Of a stretch of DNA of 64,000 bases, positions 55,507-64,000 are shown one piece after another. The translations under genes and the position numbers were made by a program. Each line of letters opens with the position of its first letter. Positions within the stretch are counted from its first letter, which is position 1. The notes below the pieces were generated by a model. That model made no database searches. It was not told the DNA's origin and saw nothing but the letters and a program-made list of their open reading frames with translations. This DNA is from Spartobacteria bacterium (GTDB lineage Bacteria > Verrucomicrobiota > Verrucomicrobiia > Chthoniobacterales > UBA10450): positions 1 to 64,000 of the forward strand of contig JAJPGZ010000002.1 in assembly GCA_021325495.1 (NCBI GenBank). The letters are read 5' to 3'.

Positions 55507-57363
55507 CTAGCGCAGGTGCGTGGCAAGAAAGATTTCCACGGCGCGGTAAAAGGCGATGCGATTTTGTACGCTTTGGTAGGGCGGATGACCTTCGTTCGGG
55601 ATGACCATGTAAGTGACGGGCGAATTTTGAATGGCTGCGACCATGCGATCAGATTCCGCTTTGCGAACAACCGAATCTCTGGCGCCATGGGCAATGAGAA
55701 GCGGTGCCGTAATGCCATCGGCATGAAGAGCTGGCGCCACAGCCTCGAGCAAACGACGATCTTTCACCGGGTGGCCAACTTTGACGCAAAGTTGGCCGCG
55801 CCACGGCTGATCGTGGGGCAGTAAGGCATTGAACCATGTGATCCAATTGGAGACGCCAGCTGAAGCGATGGCCGCACGAAACAACTTCGGTGTGAAAGCG
55901 ATGCCGGCGAGCGCGGCAAATCCGCCAAAACTGCGGCCGTAAATCGCGACACGCTCAGGATCGACAATTCCTTTCTTGATCAAGTGATGGACCGCGGCGT
56001 GGACGTCGTCTTGCATTTTGCGGCCGCGCTGCTTGAAACCTTTGACCCAAAAGGCGCGACCATAACCGGCTGACCCGCGGTAGTTGACCTGCAAGACCGC
56101 ATATCCGCGGTTTGCGAAGAACTGAACCTCAGCACTATCTGGAATGACATAATACCAAAAGTCGCGCAGGTCGGGCCCGCCATGGACGCACACCACCAAC
56201 GGAAGGCCCTTCGCCGCGCGGCGCAGCGGAAGCGTGAGGTAGCCGTGAATAGTTAGGCCTTTGTTTCGAAAACGAATTGGGCGCACCGGGGCCAGTTGAT
56301 TTTTTCTTAAGACGGCGAAGGCCAAACGCGTGAGTTTGTTAGATCGACAATCGAAAAAATAATATCGCGCCGGGGTGCGATCATCATTCGCGCGAACGAT
56401 AAACTTTTGTTCGGACTGGTCGGAGCTGGTCAGCTCGATGACATAGCCGCGAAGTTTTTTGCGCAGCGCCTTGAAAATTGCGGCCGTTGCTTTGTCTAGA
56501 ATCGCAACCTTTGGTTTCGAATCATGAAAAACGGCATACGTGACAATCTTTCGTCTTTTGGAAAAGGCGAAGCTTTGGACGTCAACCCGCGAGTTTTGGT
56601 AGATGGTGCGAAGCTCGCGGCCGGTTTTGGTCGAGATGATGGCAATGGCTTGTTTGTCGCGACGAGCTTTTCGGCGCGAGACGGCGATGAGTGCTTTGTT
56701 ATCAGCGCTGTAAAAGATTGGACCGTATTGATTGAGACAGAAGCGAAAATCCATCTTCAAGGTGCGGAATTTCGATTTCTCATCTGGGCGGACCAATAGA
56801 TTTTCATTACGCCCCTTTACTTGGATGGCGGCGCAAACCTGACCGCGATTGTCAACGACCCAGCGGTAAACGCCGCCGGGGTTGCGCGCGACGATGGTCA
56901 ATTCGCCAGTGCTAATGTTGAGACGCGCAACATCGACAAATAATTTTGCGCGGTCTCTTACCTCGAGAAGGATCTCATCGGAAGAGACGCCGTCGAGCGC
57001 ATCAAGCAGATTAAATGTAGCGAAATCGGGTAAATCGATTTCCGCACCCGAGCCGCTGTTTACATCTAGGCGATAGAGGTGCCGGGTGCCGTCGCTGGCC
57101 GCCTCGAGGAGCAGGAGAAGATCACTTCCTTTCCAGGAGCAGGAAACGAAATTGTCATCCGACTCGGGCATAAGACAACGCTCGTCACTTGCGCTGCCGC
57201 CGCTTGGCCTAACGAAAAAGACAGGCTGGCGAGCCTTGCCGATAAGTTTGACGTAGCCAATATTCTTCCCATCGGGCGACAATTGAAACGCACGAACGGG
57301 CCGATCCCGAAAAAAGTCGCGGAGAGGAATGCGGCGTGGGGAGGTCGAGCTCGTCGCGGCCAT
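55507..57363 (-). CDS. S9 family prolyl oligopeptidase-like peptidase
   Basis: The ATG at 57363 gives 618 residues starting MAATSSTSPRR. A beta-propeller of about 370 residues is followed by an alpha/beta hydrolase domain. The catalytic serine is in YGRSFGG, the aspartate in HGARDSVV and the histidine in NEGHPP. No signal peptide is obvious. It lies in the longest stretch without an exact AAGATCGACA copy (55.2-58.6 kb), and its codon choice looks less GC-skewed than that of its neighbours. Confidence 0.9.
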   Translation of the reverse strand: MAATSSTSPRRIPLRDFFRDRPVRAFQLSPDGKNIGYVKLIGKARQPVFFVRPSGGSASDERCLMPESDDNFVSCSWKGSDLLLLLEAASDGTRHLYRLDVNSGSGAEIDLPDFATFNLLDALDGVSSDEILLEVRDRAKLFVDVARLNISTGELTIVARNPGGVYRWVVDNRGQVCAAIQVKGRNENLLVRPDEKSKFRTLKMDFRFCLNQYGPIFYSADNKALIAVSRRKARRDKQAIAIISTKTGRELRTIYQNSRVDVQSFAFSKRRKIVTYAVFHDSKPKVAILDKATAAIFKALRKKLRGYVIELTSSDQSEQKFIVRANDDRTPARYYFFDCRSNKLTRLAFAVLRKNQLAPVRPIRFRNKGLTIHGYLTLPLRRAAKGLPLVVCVHGGPDLRDFWYYVIPDSAEVQFFANRGYAVLQVNYRGSAGYGRAFWVKGFKQRGRKMQDDVHAAVHHLIKKGIVDPERVAIYGRSFGGFAALAGIAFTPKLFRAAIASAGVSNWITWFNALLPHDQPWRGQLCVKVGHPVKDRRLLEAVAPALHADGITAPLLIAHGARDSVVRKAESDRMVAAIQNSPVTYMVIPNEGHPPYQSVQNRIAFYRAVEIFLATHLR

Positions 57364-57435
57364 CGTGCTATACCTAACAACCGCCGAAAAGTTTATTCTT
57401 GCATAACGAATGGCAGCGACGCCAAAATCGGCGTC

Positions 57436-57876
57436 ATGAAAGCCGTTTTCAAAGCAAGCAACTATCTCACGGCGATGCTGGGAATCGTAGGCTGCATCGG
57501 ACTTCTTTCGTGCAAGCAAATGGGCTCGACGGCCACCAAACACAAGGTGGAAATTTCAGAGACGATGATCGTCATTCATCCGCCCGTGAAATTGGATCCT
57601 CAGGATCGAGCGAAAATGGATGCAATCCTCGCGCATTATCCGAAAGCATTTTACAAAATTCGGACTGTCGAAAATGGCAAAGTAACGGTCAAAGGAAAGC
57701 TGAGCGACGTTTACATTTCTGACGCGGTCAAAGCCGAGGTAAAGGCGACGAAAGACGACGAGGGGACGGGGCCGCAAACGACCTGTACATCGACATGTCC
57801 GATTCCCGGTGCGATGGCTCAGGCAAAAAAGAAGCAGCTGGTGAAAGAGCTAACACCGGTTTTGGCCAAATATTAG
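57436..57876 (+). CDS. Putative lipoprotein of unknown function
   Basis: The ATG at 57436 gives 146 residues with a signal sequence ending in a lipobox-like LLSC (about Cys26). The mature part has no recognised domain. A CTSTC pair lies near residue 115. It is divergent from the S9 peptidase and flanked by ACCTAAC (57371) and GTTAGGC (57894), which gave a superficial resemblance to a cassette. Confidence 0.65.
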   Translation: MKAVFKASNYLTAMLGIVGCIGLLSCKQMGSTATKHKVEISETMIVIHPPVKLDPQDRAKMDAILAHYPKAFYKIRTVENGKVTVKGKLSDVYISDAVKAEVKATKDDEGTGPQTTCTSTCPIPGAMAQAKKKQLVKELTPVLAKY

Positions 57877-57907
57877 ATATCAGCGCGGGTGTTGTTAGGC
57901 GGCGCGG

Positions 57908-58516
57908 TTGAGGCGACATCTCTATTTACTTGCCTTAGCAATCCATTTTTATTTTGTCGTCGCTATAGCTTGGCTTGACGTCTTCTCGCTGCTAATCCGC
58001 GGCGTCAGCTGGTTCCCATCTTCTCTCGAAAAAGTTTGGTCCGGCGCTGGCGAAGCAACGGCCGCGGCCCTTGGACAATCGCTCGACAACTCCAATGCCA
58101 TACGACAGACCCTAACGACCTATTTTCACTGTGCTGGCATCGACGGCGGCTACGGCTTTTTTGCCCCCGCAGTTCCGAGTGGGGCAAAATTAGTATTCGA
58201 ACTGCATTACGCCGACGGTCACGTGGAGTACGAATTGCCACAGGTGAACGGTCACGCGGCCGGGGTCCGGTTAACGACCTTGCTCGGATATATCGGCACC
58301 ACCGACTACGAGCAGTTGCGCGAGGTGATGATTAAGATGCTGGCCTATCGGGTGTGGCAGGAGCATCCAAGCGCGAAGACCATCCGGGCGGTGCTCGGCT
58401 CTATCAGCCAACCGACTGCCAGCGAGGCGGCGAGAGGTAGCTCCGAATCTTATACATTTATAGGCGCCTACGATTTTAATTTTCAACCGGAGCCAAATGC
58501 TTCGCCCGTTCCCTGA
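57908..58516 (+). CDS. Membrane-anchored protein of unknown function
   Basis: This 202-residue product begins with TTG (no earlier ATG is available) and has an N-terminal hydrophobic segment (about 5-30). It overlaps the HTTM-like gene by 20 bp, and the pair probably work together. Patterns such as FHCAGIDGGYGFFAPAVP and DGHVEYELP recur in proteins paired with HTTM-like membrane proteins in environmental genomes, as I recall, but the role is unknown. Confidence 0.6.
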   Translation: MRRHLYLLALAIHFYFVVAIAWLDVFSLLIRGVSWFPSSLEKVWSGAGEATAAALGQSLDNSNAIRQTLTTYFHCAGIDGGYGFFAPAVPSGAKLVFELHYADGHVEYELPQVNGHAAGVRLTTLLGYIGTTDYEQLREVMIKMLAYRVWQEHPSAKTIRAVLGSISQPTASEAARGSSESYTFIGAYDFNFQPEPNASPVP

Positions 58517-59441
58517 TTGCTTGAAAAAATTCTGGCGTGCGGCCGAAGAATTTTTGTTTGCGCCGAGCTCCGACGTTTGGTTGTCGATCTTGCGCGTTGT
58601 CTTAGGTGTCCAAATAATCCTGTATTGCCTGTCGCTGCGACGCGACTGGAACGAAGTTTTCGCCAGCACCCCGCAGGGTTTTCTTAGTCGGGATCTAATG
58701 GAGGGCATTCTGAATGTTCACAGCCACTTCGTGCCGCGACTCGGTTGGCTTATAAGCATCGGAGGTTATCTGGGTCTGAGCGAACAACGTGTATTGGGGC
58801 TTTGTTGGATTACGTTGCTTATAGCGGGCGGCGCGCTTTTGGTGGGATTATTTTGCCGCGCCGCGGCGGTGTTGGCGTGGTTGCTGTACTTAGCGGCCGT
58901 CAAAAGTGGAAGTTTGCTCACCTATGGCGTCGATAACATGACCACCATTGGGCTCTTCTATTTGGCTCTGGCACCGCTGCCCGACCGTTTTTCCATCGAT
59001 CACAAGTTGCGCGCGCAGCGTACGCAAGATCGACATCGTCTTGGATTTTTTCGCCGCGTTCTGCAGTTGCACCTGTGCGTGGTCTATTTTTTTGGCGGCC
59101 TCCTAAAGTGCCTCGGGCCCGGCTGGTGGAATGGCAATAGTATGTGGCGAGCCTTAACGCGGCCGCCGTTTGATATTCTGCCGATGGATTTCATTCTGTC
59201 CGCGCGTGCGTGGTTGCCGGCGATCGGAATTACGGTTTGGATTTTAGAGTTAGGATATCCGATTTTTATTTGGCCACGACGAACGCGCGCGATTTGGCTA
59301 ACGAGTATTTTGCTCATGCATATTGGCATTGGTCTGGCGCTGGGGCTTTATCTTTTCGCCTCGATCATGATTGGGCTGAATCTGGCCGCATTTGGCCCCG
59401 GACTGATATTAGATCGACAAGAAATTCAGGATGCGACCTAA
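58497..59441 (+). CDS. HTTM-domain (vitamin K-dependent carboxylase-like) membrane protein
   Basis: This 314-residue protein has about eight membrane segments. The pattern WLSILRVVLGVQIILYCLSLRRDW at the N-terminus, the region LTYGVDNMTTIGLFYLAL and the later LQLHLCVVYFFGGLLKCLGPGWWNG match the HTTM group. Such proteins are widespread in Planctomycetes and Verrucomicrobia and may modify lipids or proteins; function is unproven. Two motif copies are present (58582, 59026). Confidence 0.75.
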   Translation: MLRPFPDCLKKFWRAAEEFLFAPSSDVWLSILRVVLGVQIILYCLSLRRDWNEVFASTPQGFLSRDLMEGILNVHSHFVPRLGWLISIGGYLGLSEQRVLGLCWITLLIAGGALLVGLFCRAAAVLAWLLYLAAVKSGSLLTYGVDNMTTIGLFYLALAPLPDRFSIDHKLRAQRTQDRHRLGFFRRVLQLHLCVVYFFGGLLKCLGPGWWNGNSMWRALTRPPFDILPMDFILSARAWLPAIGITVWILELGYPIFIWPRRTRAIWLTSILLMHIGIGLALGLYLFASIMIGLNLAAFGPGLILDRQEIQDAT

Positions 59442-59531
59442 CCATCGCTCTGGCAAACGCTAACGAGTTTTAGGTAGCGCGGGCCCTTCGTCCTCGACGC
59501 TGACCTCGCTTTTTGCCACAATAGCCGGTTC

Positions 59532-59538
59532 GGAGGAT
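59532..59538 (+). promoter_or_regulatory. Ribosome binding site for a TTG start
   Basis: GGAGGAT lies five bases before the TTG at 59543 and supports that unusual start codon for the cyclase gene. Confidence 0.7.
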
Positions 59539-59542
59539 AGAA

Positions 59543-62002
59543 TTGGCGGTCGAAATAAATCGCGCACCAGCTCAGCCCGATCTCGAGCCGCAGATCGCAC
59601 ATCTTCTCTTAATTGACGTTGTCGGTTATTCGAAGCTGCTGGTTAACGAGCAAATCGAGCTCCTGCAGGAACTCAATCATGCCGTCCGCGCCACGGATTG
59701 TTTTCGCGCCGCGGAAGCGAAAGAGAAACTCATTCGTATTCCGACCGGCGACGGAATGGCTTTGCTCTTTTTCGAAAATCCGGAAGAACCAGTGCGCTGC
59801 GCGCTTGAGATTGCGGCGGCGCTAAAAACGCGATCTCCCGAAATACGAGTTCGCATGGGTATTCACAGCGGACCTGTTAATCAGGTAACCGATGTAAACG
59901 ATCGCGTGAACATCGCGGGCTCGGGCATCAACATCGCTCAGCGCGTGCTTGATTGCGGTGACGCCGGGCACATTTTGGTATCGAAGCATGTCGCCGACGA
60001 TCTGATGCAGTATCGGCAATGGCATCCGCATTTGCAGGATCTCGGTGAATGCGAAGTAAAGCACGGGCTGCGCCTTCACGTTTTCAATTTGTGCAAGGAT
60101 GGTGTGGGCAACCCGCAATTGCCGGCCAGACTCGCACCGGGAAAACGAGGGCAACGCGACGCGGCCGCATTACGGCCGGCCTCGAGTTTACGATCGGCGA
60201 CCCCTTGGATGGTGGCCGCGTTTGGCGCCGCCGCGCTCGTGGTGACGATGTCGATCTTGTGGCCGCGCCTGTTCGTTAGGCATAACGCTGCCGCGGTCGC
60301 TGAAGGCGCGCTCGCGCTTCCGGAGAAGAGCATTGCGGTTCTGCCGTTCGAAAATTTTAGCGACGACCAGCAGAACATTTACTTCGCCAGCGGCGTGCAG
60401 GATGAGATCCTGACGAATCTGGCGAAGGTGGCCGATCTTAAAGTCATCAGTCGCACCAGCACGCTGCAGTATAAGAGCGGCGGCAATGCACGACGCAACG
60501 TGCGCGAAATCGCTAATCAGCTCGGCGTCGCCAATATTGTCGAGGGAACCGTCCAACGAGTCGGGGATCATGTCCGCGTCAGCGCGCAGTTGATCGATGC
60601 GCGCACCGACACCCATCTCTGGGCGGAGCACTACGATCGCGATATGGCCGATGTTTTTGCGGTGGAAAGCGAGGTCGCGCAAAAAATTGCCGCGACATTG
60701 CGCGTGAAACTTTCTCCTGGGGAAAAGGCTGCGATGGAGGAGCCGCCTACGAATGATCTCATCGCGTATGACCTTTACGCACACGCGAAGGAGCTGATCG
60801 CCGGAAACTTTTACCGGCCGCAAGGCAAAGAAGATTTGGTCGAAGCCGTGCGCCTGCTTGACCGGGCGACGGGAAGAGATTCCAAGTTTCTTCTCGCGTT
60901 TTACGAGTTAGCGCGCGCTCACGGTCTCTTGTACGTCTTCGGTCTCGACCATTCCCCGGCGCGCCTGGAGATGGCCCACCAGGCCGTCGAGGCGGCGCTG
61001 CGCTTGCGTCCCGATTCCGCCGAAGCACATCTGGCCCAGGCGCAGCATCTCTATTGGGGTTATCGCGATTACTCCCGTGCCCGCGAAGAACTGGCCATCG
61101 CCCAGCGCGCCTTGCCTAACGAACCGCTCACCTTTGTTCTTGCCGGCTATATCGCGCGGCGACAGGGGCGGTTTGATGAAGCGATCGAACATTTCAAACG
61201 CGCCGCTGACCTGGATCCGCGCAACGTCGGGACGCTCCAGCAGTTGTTTCTTACCTATGAGCTTCTGAGCCGGGCGAAGGAATCCGCCGCGATCATGGAT
61301 CGCATTCTTACCATCACGCCGGACGATCCGCTCGAACAAATGAACCGCGCATATGTCGATCTTGAATGCTGCGCCGATCCGCGCCCGCTACATCGCGTCA
61401 TTGATGCAATCACCGCTGCGGGGACGGCCGACACGGAACGGCTGGTTTCGACCCAACGCGTCCGTCTTGCTTTTTGCGAGCGTGACGCCGCCGCTTTCGA
61501 TCGCGCGATGAAAGCTTTACCCGAAGACGGATGCCGTTATCTCGGCGTTCCATTTCCCAAATCCTGGTGCGAAGGCTGGGCGTCTCGGCTGGGCGGCAAT
61601 GCGGCCGCTGCCCACGACGCCTTTATGCGCGCCCGCGCGCAGATCGAAAAAATCGTCCGCGATCAGCCCGATTACGCCGAAGGCTTAATCGCTCTTGGAA
61701 TGATCGATGCCGCCTTGGGAAATAAGAAAGATGCGATCAACGAAGGACGACGAGCGGTGCAACTTTGTCCGATCAACAAGGACGCAATTGCCGGCAATCT
61801 AATGTTGCAATACCTGGCCATCATCTACGCCTCCACCGGAGAGAAAGAACTCGCCATCAAAGAGCTCACTCACTCCGTTCGCATGGCCGGTAGCGCCAGC
61901 TATGGCGAATTGCGTCTTCACCCGTACTGGGATCCGCTGCGGGGTAATCGGGAGTTTGAGAAGATCGTCACGTCGCTCGCGCCCGACGCGTCACACCCAT
62001 AG
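59543..62002 (+). CDS. Class III nucleotidyl cyclase with TolB-like and TPR domains
   Basis: This 819-residue protein starts at a TTG with a good ribosome site. Residues about 18-185 are a class III adenylate/guanylate cyclase domain: metal-binding Asp25 (LLLIDVVGYS) and Asp70 (PTGDG), with Asn130 and Arg134 in the transition-state region. A membrane helix (222-244) leads to a TolB-like domain (262-400) and then about ten TPR-like repeats to the C-terminus. The layout suggests a membrane sensor that couples an external signal to cAMP or cGMP. The next gene is a paralogue of its C-terminal two thirds. Confidence 0.88.
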   Translation: MAVEINRAPAQPDLEPQIAHLLLIDVVGYSKLLVNEQIELLQELNHAVRATDCFRAAEAKEKLIRIPTGDGMALLFFENPEEPVRCALEIAAALKTRSPEIRVRMGIHSGPVNQVTDVNDRVNIAGSGINIAQRVLDCGDAGHILVSKHVADDLMQYRQWHPHLQDLGECEVKHGLRLHVFNLCKDGVGNPQLPARLAPGKRGQRDAAALRPASSLRSATPWMVAAFGAAALVVTMSILWPRLFVRHNAAAVAEGALALPEKSIAVLPFENFSDDQQNIYFASGVQDEILTNLAKVADLKVISRTSTLQYKSGGNARRNVREIANQLGVANIVEGTVQRVGDHVRVSAQLIDARTDTHLWAEHYDRDMADVFAVESEVAQKIAATLRVKLSPGEKAAMEEPPTNDLIAYDLYAHAKELIAGNFYRPQGKEDLVEAVRLLDRATGRDSKFLLAFYELARAHGLLYVFGLDHSPARLEMAHQAVEAALRLRPDSAEAHLAQAQHLYWGYRDYSRAREELAIAQRALPNEPLTFVLAGYIARRQGRFDEAIEHFKRAADLDPRNVGTLQQLFLTYELLSRAKESAAIMDRILTITPDDPLEQMNRAYVDLECCADPRPLHRVIDAITAAGTADTERLVSTQRVRLAFCERDAAAFDRAMKALPEDGCRYLGVPFPKSWCEGWASRLGGNAAAAHDAFMRARAQIEKIVRDQPDYAEGLIALGMIDAALGNKKDAINEGRRAVQLCPINKDAIAGNLMLQYLAIIYASTGEKELAIKELTHSVRMAGSASYGELRLHPYWDPLRGNREFEKIVTSLAPDASHP

Positions 62003-62208
62003 CCCCCTACGGCAACCGGCTTCGCAGTTCGTCCAGCTTATCGCCGGTGTCCTTGAGTTGCTTGATAACTGGCGTGCCCGGAACACAGTTTACTTCCGAC
62101 AAAGAAACGCCGCTTATGCCCTGGCGCGTTCTGCCTAACAAATCGCCGGCCGCTTGTTAAATGCGATTGTCGATCTTGCGCGATTGTCGATCTTGCCCGC
62201 CGCGAAAT
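62003..62208. other. Intergenic region with a tandem motif pair and a possible gene remnant
   Basis: The 206 bp between convergent genes hold the tandem AAGATCGACA pair (62168, 62185) and one GCCTAACAA site. A stop-to-stop minus-strand frame of 49 codons (62007-62156) reads like the end of a protein (VPGTPVIKQLKDTGDKLDEL) but has no ATG and may be a decayed gene. Confidence 0.4.
62168..62194 (-). repeat. Tandem AAGATCGACA pair between convergent genes
   Basis: Copies start at 62168 and 62185, 17 bp apart, each in the extended form GCGATTGTCGATCTTGC, so this is a near-perfect direct repeat of the full consensus. Confidence 0.9.
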
Positions 62209-64000
62209 CTATTTCGGCGCGAGGGAGGCGAGGATTTTTTCGAAGCGCGGATCTTTTCGCAGCGGGTCCCATAGCGGACTGTGAAAGAGCACGCCGTAAC
62301 TTAGATAACCCGGCAACTGCGCCGCTTTCGTCAATTGCTCGAAAGCTTTATCCTTCTTTTCTGTCCACGCATAAATAAGCGCCTGCGCTGATATCGCATC
62401 GACGCCATCCACCACATCCTTCGCCACCGGCGCCAAATCCATCGCGCGGCGTCCGAATGCGTGGGCTTGCTTTTTGTCCCCGAGGATCGCGCTGGCCAGC
62501 CCGAGCGCCGCATTGGTGTAGCTATCCGACGGTTGGTTGCGCGTGATCGCCTCCAACTCTATCCGCGCCGCATCGATTTCCGGCTTTGCATTCATATCTT
62601 CGCCCCGTAAACGAAGGAGCAGCGCTTCAGCGCAGCGGGGCGGAAGTTCAAGATTGTTCCCAACGGGCCAGCGTATTTGTTTCGGATCACTCCGCAGGAT
62701 CTCCAGAGCACGATTGTAATCGTGTTCGAAAATCGCCAGTTGGACGGCGGAGTTTACAGCAGTCCCATCGCTCTTTTGCGTCATGACCGCATCGAGCGCG
62801 GAATGCCATGATTTGAGATCGCCCTTCCAGGAGAATTCGACCTCGGCGCGGTGCACACGCAAAGCGACATCGCCGGGTGTGAGCGTGAGCGCTTTGTCCA
62901 TCAAAGCCAGCGCATCGGGATAACGGCGCAGCATTTCATAGGTGAGCGCGGCCTGCTGCAAATAGAATGCATTCTGGGGGTCGAGCTCCATCGCGTGTTC
63001 CATGTCTCGGATGGATTCATTCCAGTGACCTTGTCGCCGATCGATGTATGCAAGAAGCAGGTATGATGTCGGTTCGTTAGGCAACAACTGACGTGCGAGA
63101 TCGATCTCTTTACGAGCACGATCGTAATCGCGGTAAGCCCAGTAAAGGTGTTTCGCCAACCCGAGATGCGCTTCAGCTGACCCCGGCTGCAATTGACGCA
63201 TTTTTTTGATTGCCGCGTCTGCCAGAGCCAGCCGCGCATCGGTATGATCGAAGCCGCGGAAATAAATTTGATCGTGCGCGTGCGCGAGCTGGTAGAAGGC
63301 GAGCACGAATGATGGGTCGCTATTTATGGCCTGTTCGAGCAAGCGCACCGCCTCGTAAAGAGAGTCGTGCGGCTCATTGAAAACGGAACGGTCGATCAGA
63401 ATTTTTGCGCGTGTGTAGAGGTCATATGCGCCGAGGTTTGATGTGGGTTTTTGTTCAATCGCGGCTTTCTCATTCGCAGAAAGGCGGGACTTTAGTTGCG
63501 CAACGATTATCTCGGAGAGTTCGTTCTCGAGCGCGAAAACATCGGCCACGTCCCGATCGTACCGTTCCGCCCACACATGGGCGTCGGTGCGCGCGTCGAT
63601 CAATTGCGCGGTCAGCCGGACACGATTACCAGACCGCTGCACACTGCCTTCGAGCAGATGCGAAACTCCGAGTTGCTTCGCGATCTCGCGCGCGTTGCGC
63701 TGCACCACGTTCTTGTATTGCATGACCGAGGTGCGGCTAATGACTTTGAGATCGGCGACCTTGGCGAGGTTCGTCAGAATTTCGTCCTGCACGCCATCGG
63801 CGAAATAGGCGTTTTGTTTGTCGTCGCTGAAATTTTCAAACGGTAAAACCGCGATGCTCTTTTCCGGAATCACGGCAGACGCAGGCGCCGATTTTCGCGA
63901 AGCGCTCTGACGCTGCCACAAGATCGACATCGTTATTCCGAGCGCTGCTAACAACGCAATGATTGCCATCGCTCGCACCCATCTGCGCGTCTTCGAAGCG
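62209..64000 (-). CDS. TolB-like/TPR protein, paralogue of the upstream cyclase (5' end outside the window)
   Basis: About 597 residues are visible. A membrane helix near the right edge is followed by a TolB-like domain (PEKSIAVLPFENFSDDKQNAYF...) that is almost identical in its first part to residues 261-300 of the cyclase, then TPR repeats. The frame is still open at the edge and reads Arg/Lys-rich sequence before the helix, so an N-terminal domain (cyclase, kinase or DNA-binding) probably lies outside. A GTG at 63978 could serve as start if it does not. Convergent with the cyclase. Confidence 0.85.
   Translation of the reverse strand, partial: ASKTRRWVRAMAIIALLAALGITMSILWQRQSASRKSAPASAVIPEKSIAVLPFENFSDDKQNAYFADGVQDEILTNLAKVADLKVISRTSVMQYKNVVQRNAREIAKQLGVSHLLEGSVQRSGNRVRLTAQLIDARTDAHVWAERYDRDVADVFALENELSEIIVAQLKSRLSANEKAAIEQKPTSNLGAYDLYTRAKILIDRSVFNEPHDSLYEAVRLLEQAINSDPSFVLAFYQLAHAHDQIYFRGFDHTDARLALADAAIKKMRQLQPGSAEAHLGLAKHLYWAYRDYDRARKEIDLARQLLPNEPTSYLLLAYIDRRQGHWNESIRDMEHAMELDPQNAFYLQQAALTYEMLRRYPDALALMDKALTLTPGDVALRVHRAEVEFSWKGDLKSWHSALDAVMTQKSDGTAVNSAVQLAIFEHDYNRALEILRSDPKQIRWPVGNNLELPPRCAEALLLRLRGEDMNAKPEIDAARIELEAITRNQPSDSYTNAALGLASAILGDKKQAHAFGRRAMDLAPVAKDVVDGVDAISAQALIYAWTEKKDKAFEQLTKAAQLPGYLSYGVLFHSPLWDPLRKDPRFEKILASLAPK

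Noticed and set aside
57371-57900. A second integron cassette around the lipoprotein gene (ACCTAAC and GTTAGGC flanks)
   Set aside because: Only 18 bp separate the gene stop from the downstream core and the arms do not pair, so no attC can form.
62007-62156. Minus-strand frame of 49 codons in the last intergenic region
   Set aside because: It has no ATG or GTG start and no upstream continuation; protein-like, but not supportable as a gene. Mentioned in the intergenic entry as a possible remnant.

Overview
The window looks like chromosomal DNA of a Verrucomicrobiota bacterium, probably close to Chthoniobacterales/Spartobacteria. This is an inference from gene content: an alternative complex III operon next to a cbb3-like oxidase module, an A/FTLVE-type pseudopilin, a sigma/anti-sigma/PDZ triad, a GlcNAc kinase-MurQ fusion and TolB/TPR cyclases. 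The sequence is moderately GC-rich and densely coded. No tRNA, rRNA, CRISPR array, phage or transposase was seen, and no gene-free stretch exceeds about 260 bp.

Layout. 1-11.6 kb (minus strand): a respiratory operon, actABCDEF, a small membrane protein, then CcoN-like, CcoO-like and cytochrome c genes, the last running off the window. 11.7-16.5 kb (plus): amidohydrolase, AsmA-like protein, phospholipase-D-type lipoprotein and a DUF5329 protein. 16.5-21.8 kb: pseudopilin, KamA, ankyrin/L,D-transpeptidase, HtrA protease and two tiny membrane proteins. 21.9-29.8 kb: GlcNAc kinase-MurQ fusion, LigA, ECF sigma factor/anti-sigma-like protein/inactive HtrA, zinc protease and M24 peptidase. 29.8-37 kb: a very large ABC transporter, FtsH, then an integron-type gene cassette with its own attC site and a sulfotransferase. 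37-46.4 kb: HPF, GlgX, ACT proteins, APC permease, amidase and YihY. 46.4-55.5 kb: glycolipid glycosyltransferase, NagA, halogenase-like flavoprotein, acyltransferase, prepilin peptidase, TatC, NUDIX, ArgH and FolB. 55.5-64 kb: S9 peptidase, orphan genes, HTTM protein and two TolB/TPR signalling proteins.

The outstanding signal cuts across all genes. The 10-mer AAGATCGACA occurs 102 times by my count (46 plus, 56 minus; about 0.12 expected by chance), with a wider consensus near GCAAGATCGACAATCGC. A second motif, GCCTAACRA, occurs about 57 times (about 1 expected). Both lie on both strands, inside genes and between them, in several reading frames. The first also forms stop codons, stop/start junctions, tandem pairs 15-17 bp apart and one perfect inverted pair. 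The pattern resembles DNA-uptake sequences more than transcription-factor sites. The pseudopilin and prepilin peptidase seen here fit that idea but do not prove it. A third layer is a REPIN-like palindromic element (two full copies, one half copy), two of them in frame inside genes and one supplying the argH stop codon.

Functionally the window joins respiration (quinol oxidation by complex III feeding c-type cytochromes), cell-wall amino-sugar recycling (NagA, kinase-MurQ, amidase, L,D-transpeptidase), envelope quality control (HtrA, FtsH, sigma/anti-sigma/pseudo-HtrA) and lipid or envelope modification.
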